This document shows, in pieces, positions 52,454 to 56,000 of a stretch of DNA of 56,000 nucleotides (the first letter of the stretch is position 1; every line of letters begins with the position of its first letter). Source of the DNA: an uncultured Alphaproteobacteria bacterium. Its GTDB lineage: Bacteria; Pseudomonadota; Alphaproteobacteria; Methylaequorales; Methylaequoraceae. The notes beneath the pieces are model-generated. The model did not search any database. It was not told the origin of the DNA and saw only the letters and a program-made list of their open reading frames with translations. The stretch covers positions 1 to 56,000 of the forward strand of contig CACCPY010000005.1 in assembly GCA_902547955.1 (NCBI GenBank), in the 5' to 3' direction. Made by a program: the position numbers and the translations under genes.

Positions 52454-53399
52454 AAAATAACCCTTTAAACATTTCTCTAGAATTTAAAGATTTAGATTTT
52501 TTTGCTTTTAAAATAACTGCATCAACCTTTTTTTCTATATTTTGTTCTGTGTTTTTTATTAAATTTTTATCATATTTTACAAAAAGTTTATCTTTTTGTA
52601 TTTTCAAACAATCTTTTTTTTTCCATTTATTATAAACTTTTTTTGGTCGATAATTATAGTTCCAATCCGTTTCAATACCTATATGAGCTAAATATCTATA
52701 ACATCTGATATTGAAGAATATTGGTTTGGGATTCCTCTTATATTTATTTTTGGCTTCATTGACTTTTTTTTGAAGAATTTCCGCGTCATTAGATTCTTCC
52801 TCGTAAAAATATAAATCAAAATTACCAACTATTTTCTTCAAATCTTTATATCCCCTTCTATCAGATTTTGGTGTATGTACCGCCCATTCATTATCTTCAC
52901 AGATAAAAAAGACTGGCAGTTTAAATAAACACGCTAAATTTAAGCTTTCCCAAAAACAACCTGAATCAATAGCTCCATCTCCAAAGAAACAGATTGCAAA
53001 ATTTTGTATTTTTTTGTATTTATTGGCGAAGGCTAAACCAGTTGCGGCAGGAATTTGACTTGCAACAATTCCACTTGATAAAATATGACCTTTTTTTGGA
53101 TCACCTAAATGCATTGACCCGCACTTACCTTTACCAACAGTATCTTCTTTACCATACATCTCGTAGAAAAAAGATTTATAGTCAGCAGTTTTTGCTAAAA
53201 AATTTGCATGACTTCTATAAGAGGATGTAATATCACATTTCATATCCAATCCAGAGCACACACCCACTGGAATATACTCTTGTCCAAAGCTCATATGCAT
53301 CGGAGTCCTCATTTCATTTTCATGATAAAGGTCAATTATTCTTTGTTCGCAGTATCTTATTAAATATAATGATTTATAGAGTTCCAGATTACTTTTCAT
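52440..53399 (-). CDS. 2-oxoacid dehydrogenase E1 alpha-like subunit
   Basis: This E1-alpha-type protein of about 319 residues has GKGKCGSMHLGDP, HILSSGIVASQIPAATGLAFA and the ThDP-binding motif beginning FFGDGAIDSG and ending CEDNEWAV. The C-terminal DWNYNYRPKKV part is short. I chose ATG 53399 over a TTG at 53411 that would overlap the Nudix gene. Like the beta subunit it lies inside a glycan operon without E2/E3, suggesting decarboxylation of a 2-oxoacid and transfer of the acyl or ketol unit to a sugar rather than to lipoate. That is inference. Confidence 0.88.
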   Translation of the reverse strand: MKSNLELYKSLYLIRYCEQRIIDLYHENEMRTPMHMSFGQEYIPVGVCSGLDMKCDITSSYRSHANFLAKTADYKSFFYEMYGKEDTVGKGKCGSMHLGDPKKGHILSSGIVASQIPAATGLAFANKYKKIQNFAICFFGDGAIDSGCFWESLNLACLFKLPVFFICEDNEWAVHTPKSDRRGYKDLKKIVGNFDLYFYEEESNDAEILQKKVNEAKNKYKRNPKPIFFNIRCYRYLAHIGIETDWNYNYRPKKVYNKWKKKDCLKIQKDKLFVKYDKNLIKNTEQNIEKKVDAVILKAKKSKSLNSREMFKGLFYEND

Positions 53400-53403
53400 A
53401 TTT

Positions 53404-53901
53404 TCAATCAATAAAATTAATATTATATTTTTCTTTTGCCCATATCAAAGATACAGTTGCTGCAATATGATCAAATTCATTTTTTTTGATTAATCTCTTA
53501 AATTCTTTTTTACCAAAAAACTTAACACAGTTTTTTTCCTCATTTTTTTTTAAGAATTGACAATCTTTGGCTAAAAAAAAATAGTTTTTAGTATTTTCTC
53601 GTTCTAGACGCAAAACTCCACTTCCGAGCAATTTCCAATTTTTTGAAATATAACCAGTTTCTTCAAGTAACTCTCTTTTAGCACAATTCAGTATCGTTTC
53701 ATTTTTTTCTAAGGAACCAGCTGGAAACTCTATGGTTTTTTTTTTTAGACATGGACGATATTGTTGAATGAGAATTAATTCATTTTTTTTTGTTAAAGGT
53801 AAAATAACAATTCCTTCAGATTGATTTAATTTATAATACTCAGATTTCCCATAATTAAATTTCGTGATGTTAAACCATTTTGTATTAAAAACCTTGGTCA
53901 T
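53404..53901 (-). CDS. Nudix hydrolase, ADP-sugar pyrophosphatase-like
   Basis: The 165-residue protein has a complete Nudix box from Gly62 to Tyr84 (GX5E, then RELLEETGY), preceded by LILIQQYRPCLKKKTIEFPAG. The QYRP plus EFPAG arrangement is like NudF/NudK, which hydrolyse ADP-ribose or GDP-sugars. In this operon it may remove or recycle a nucleotide sugar. It starts at ATG 53901, 4 bp after the FkbM gene, and ends 4 bp before the chosen E1-alpha start. Confidence 0.88.
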   Translation of the reverse strand: MTKVFNTKWFNITKFNYGKSEYYKLNQSEGIVILPLTKKNELILIQQYRPCLKKKTIEFPAGSLEKNETILNCAKRELLEETGYISKNWKLLGSGVLRLERENTKNYFFLAKDCQFLKKNEEKNCVKFFGKKEFKRLIKKNEFDHIAATVSLIWAKEKYNINFID

Positions 53902-53905
53902 TTAA

Positions 53906-54871
53906 TCACCTAATTTTATTCAAAAAATTAAATATTCTTGAAGGTATTGAATGATAAAATTTTACTAAACTTCTGGTTACTGAAACTTTTAATAATTGAT
54001 TTTTTAAAGAACTTATTTCAGGATCATTTAAAAAACTTGACTCTTTAATTAACTCAAAGCCACATTGTTTAAAACCAGCTCCTACAAGCACAAAACCAAG
54101 TCTAAATTTAATTTCATTAGAAAGAAAATTTTCATCTGGATCAATTATAAAATTAAGATCTCCACCTAAAAGAAAATCTTTATTCTGGTTAACTAATGTT
54201 TTCTCAGAGCTTCTGTGGTAACCATATGGATTTAAATCAATATCTATCAGTCTGTATCCAAACTTTTTCATAAATTGTATTAAATTTGTAATATTTGATG
54301 AATTTTTGTAAAAATTGTTAGACATAAATTCAGTTTTAATAAAAAGAATTTCTTTGTTCTTTAGTTTTTTTTTCGAACCGTGTAGAACGAAAATTTCTCC
54401 ACCTTCAACATCAATCTTTAAATAATCAATAATTTTTTTATTAAAAAAATCATCAATACATATGCTCTGCTTGATAATAACTTTATGCTTATTAATTCTC
54501 GTTTCAATGTTTTCTCCATCCACAAAGACCTTTTTTAATAATTTTGTTGGTTTTAAATCGACACCTGACCTGGCTGGTGAGTTTAAAATCTCACAAAATT
54601 TTAACTTACCTTTTTTATCCCATACAATTTTATCATAATATTCATAGGTTTTAAATTTTGGAAATTTTATACCTTGTTTGCTTGCATCTGTGATATGTTT
54701 TTTCAACTTTTCGCATTCAAGTTTATTTGGTTCAAAGCCTACAATTTTTGATTTTTTTGTATACCAATTCTCAAGCCAACTAAAACCATTTCTAGCTCCA
54801 ACATCTACTACTAGAAAATTTTCTAAATTTGAATGAGTAAAAAAATCATTAATTATTTTATCTGTTACCAT
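53906..54871 (-). CDS. FkbM-family methyltransferase
   Basis: The 321-residue protein has LVVDVGARNGFSWLENW (SAM loop), IVGFEPNKLECEKLK, the family hallmark YLKIDVEGGEIFVLHGS and a segment ending FIKTEFMSN. FkbM enzymes O-methylate hydroxyls on natural products and sugars. It directly follows the GHMP kinase gene, with the stop and start adjacent, so the heptose-like sugar is a likely target. About 120 C-terminal residues extend beyond the minimal domain. Confidence 0.82.
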   Translation of the reverse strand: MVTDKIINDFFTHSNLENFLVVDVGARNGFSWLENWYTKKSKIVGFEPNKLECEKLKKHITDASKQGIKFPKFKTYEYYDKIVWDKKGKLKFCEILNSPARSGVDLKPTKLLKKVFVDGENIETRINKHKVIIKQSICIDDFFNKKIIDYLKIDVEGGEIFVLHGSKKKLKNKEILFIKTEFMSNNFYKNSSNITNLIQFMKKFGYRLIDIDLNPYGYHRSSEKTLVNQNKDFLLGGDLNFIIDPDENFLSNEIKFRLGFVLVGAGFKQCGFELIKESSFLNDPEISSLKNQLLKVSVTRSLVKFYHSIPSRIFNFLNKIR

Positions 54872-55861
54872 TTAATATCCCTTTTGAATGATATGACTCC
54901 CATTATAAGAAAATTTGAATGGAACATATAAATAGTTTTTAATACCACTGAGAAATTTTTTTTTATTAGACTTATTGACATAAAATAACATAAAACCAGA
55001 TTTTCCTGCACCTAATAGTTTTCCTCCAATAGCTCCATTTTTAGTTGCAGTGTTATATAATGCTTCCACTCTATCGTTAGAAATTATTGAATGAACAGCT
55101 TTTTTTTGCATCCAAGTTTCGTGTAATAATTCACCAAATTCATCAAGGTTTTTTTTACTCTCTAGAATTTTAATCGCATCAGGTACAAACGAAAATATTT
55201 TATTCAGGTTATTTTTTCTTTCCTTAAAATTTTCTACAAATTTCTGTGCCACTTGTGAAGCAAATCTATCAATACCAAGATAAATTAAATATAAATTAGA
55301 TTCTAACTCCTCAATTCTTCCAGAGGGTAAAACAAGTGGCTCAACTAAAAATTTTTTGTTTTTATGAAACGTAATTTTGTTTAAACCACCAAATGCACAT
55401 GCAATTTGATCTTGGCACCCAACTGTTTCACGAAGTAAATTTTGCTCAAGATGAATTGCATCAAGTGCAAGATCCATCTTTGAAAATTTATTTTTAATTA
55501 GCTTTTTCAGGCAATTTAAGAACCCAACAGTAAAAGCAGAACTTGAACCCATACCGCTTCTTGCTGGTAGGTCAGCTTGATAATGAATATCTAGACCTTT
55601 TGTTTGACTAAATTTTAAGTATTTAAGTCCTTCTCTGATTACTGGATGTTCAATTTCTTGAAATTTATTAACTACTTCAACTTTCGACCATACAATTCTA
55701 TGCCTCTTTTCAAAAAACGGAGGTAAAAATCTACTACTTATATAAATATATTTATCAATTGTTGCAGAGACAACTGCACCACCATTTTTTATGAACCAAT
55801 CTGGATAATCTGTCCCCCCACCAAAAAAAGATATCCTATATGGTGTTCTTGTTATAATCAT
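54872..55861 (-). CDS. GHMP kinase, HddA-like (D-glycero-D-manno-heptose 7-phosphate kinase family)
   Basis: HddA phosphorylates heptose-7-phosphate at C1 in GDP-heptose synthesis. The 329-residue protein begins ITRTPYRISFFGGGTDYPDW, a signature of this subgroup, and has the ATP loop PARSGMGSSSAFTVG, ETVGCQDQIACAFGG and GKLLGAGKSGF. Length is normal. GmhA and GmhB are not visible and would have to come from elsewhere. Fucose or other sugar kinases of the same subgroup are alternatives. Its ATG shares one base with the ABC exporter stop (TAATG). Confidence 0.82.
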   Translation of the reverse strand: MIITRTPYRISFFGGGTDYPDWFIKNGGAVVSATIDKYIYISSRFLPPFFEKRHRIVWSKVEVVNKFQEIEHPVIREGLKYLKFSQTKGLDIHYQADLPARSGMGSSSAFTVGFLNCLKKLIKNKFSKMDLALDAIHLEQNLLRETVGCQDQIACAFGGLNKITFHKNKKFLVEPLVLPSGRIEELESNLYLIYLGIDRFASQVAQKFVENFKERKNNLNKIFSFVPDAIKILESKKNLDEFGELLHETWMQKKAVHSIISNDRVEALYNTATKNGAIGGKLLGAGKSGFMLFYVNKSNKKKFLSGIKNYLYVPFKFSYNGSHIIQKGY

Positions 55862-56000
55862 TATTTCAAACCTTTATACTTAAAGTTTTTTTCGTCCTTG
55901 AATTGCCCGAGATAACTAGTTTTTTGATTTTCAAGTAGGTAAATATGTTGAGCGTTTTTAACAATATCAGAGCTATGAGCAACTATCAGTACGGTCACCT
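55861..56000 (-). CDS. ABC exporter, C-terminal end (partial)
   Basis: About 46 codons are visible before the right edge. They read TVLIVAHSSDIVKNAQHIYL, which contains the H-loop histidine and the D-x-x-x-N-A-x-x-I pattern of MsbA/PglK-type ABC exporters, then a short hydrophilic tail. The fusion of permease and ATPase cannot be seen here but is usual for this ending. At the head of a glycan operon it could be the flippase for the lipid-linked product; no Wzx-type flippase was found in the window. Confidence 0.65.
   Translation of the reverse strand, partial: VTVLIVAHSSDIVKNAQHIYLLENQKTSYLGQFKDEKNFKYKGLK

Noticed and set aside
1-56000. Poly-T runs as intrinsic terminators
   Set aside because: T-runs occur throughout coding DNA as complements of lysine codons, and I saw no strong hairpin before one at the convergent gene ends (1085/1094, 4520, 12496, 21190).
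1-56000. CRISPR arrays, tRNA/rRNA genes, insertion sequences
   Set aside because: No regularly spaced repeats, no tRNA-like cloverleaf or rRNA segment and no transposase or integrase frame were recognised, despite the island-like gene content.

Overview
The window is very AT-rich and densely packed, and it looks like part of a streamlined marine alphaproteobacterial chromosome. SAR11/Pelagibacterales-like is the best guess from composition, compactness and gene content, but no rRNA or other marker gene is present to settle the taxonomy. Spacers are mostly under 50 bp, many genes overlap by 1-14 bp (often ATGA or TAATG junctions), and coding DNA is full of A/T homopolymers. I see no rRNA, tRNA, CRISPR array, insertion sequence, phage gene or convincing intrinsic terminator.

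Left flank (1-9996), mostly housekeeping and envelope genes: a truncated AmpG-type MFS permease, a small hypothetical protein, an orphan MlaF-like ABC ATPase with altered Q- and H-loops, a divergent SUMT-like methyltransferase, an LhgO-like FAD oxidase, an LpxL acyltransferase, an ELM1-family protein, a PAP2/LpxE-like phosphatase, a PsiE-family membrane protein, and a leftward ergothioneine operon egtB-egtD-egtE.

Sugar-nucleotide entry genes (9997-15157): manC and gmd on the plus strand, acpS convergent to them, then a leftward group holding a GDP-fucose synthase gene (fcl) between two related GT-C-like membrane proteins. This fcl copy appears to have lost its start codon frame through a one-base change in an A9 tract.

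Surface-glycan region (15157-56000): about 40 kb transcribed almost entirely leftward, interrupted by one plus-strand methyltransferase gene. It encodes enzymes for UDP-ManNAc (WecB), GDP-L-fucose (second, intact Fcl), dTDP-4-keto-6-deoxyglucose (RmlA/RmlB), a CMP-nonulosonate, probably sialic-acid-like (NeuC, NeuB, NeuA plus two epimerases), and a heptose-like activated sugar (HddA-like kinase and HddC-like nucleotidyltransferase). It also holds several glycosyltransferases, two AsnB-type amidotransferases, a heparinase II/III-like protein, a two-domain oxidoreductase and the end of an ABC exporter, a likely flippase, at the right edge.

The most unusual part is 40296-54871. Two cassettes, each with an aldo/keto reductase followed by an SDR with an altered active-site motif and a B12-type radical SAM enzyme, flank a glycosyltransferase and a TylF-type methyltransferase. 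One of the aldo/keto reductases carries a ParB/sulfiredoxin-like C-terminal domain. Upstream lie E1-alpha/E1-beta thiamine enzymes without E2 or E3, a Nudix hydrolase and an FkbM methyltransferase. I infer that this module builds or remodels an unusual, possibly carbon-branched or C-methylated, sugar for the surface glycan.
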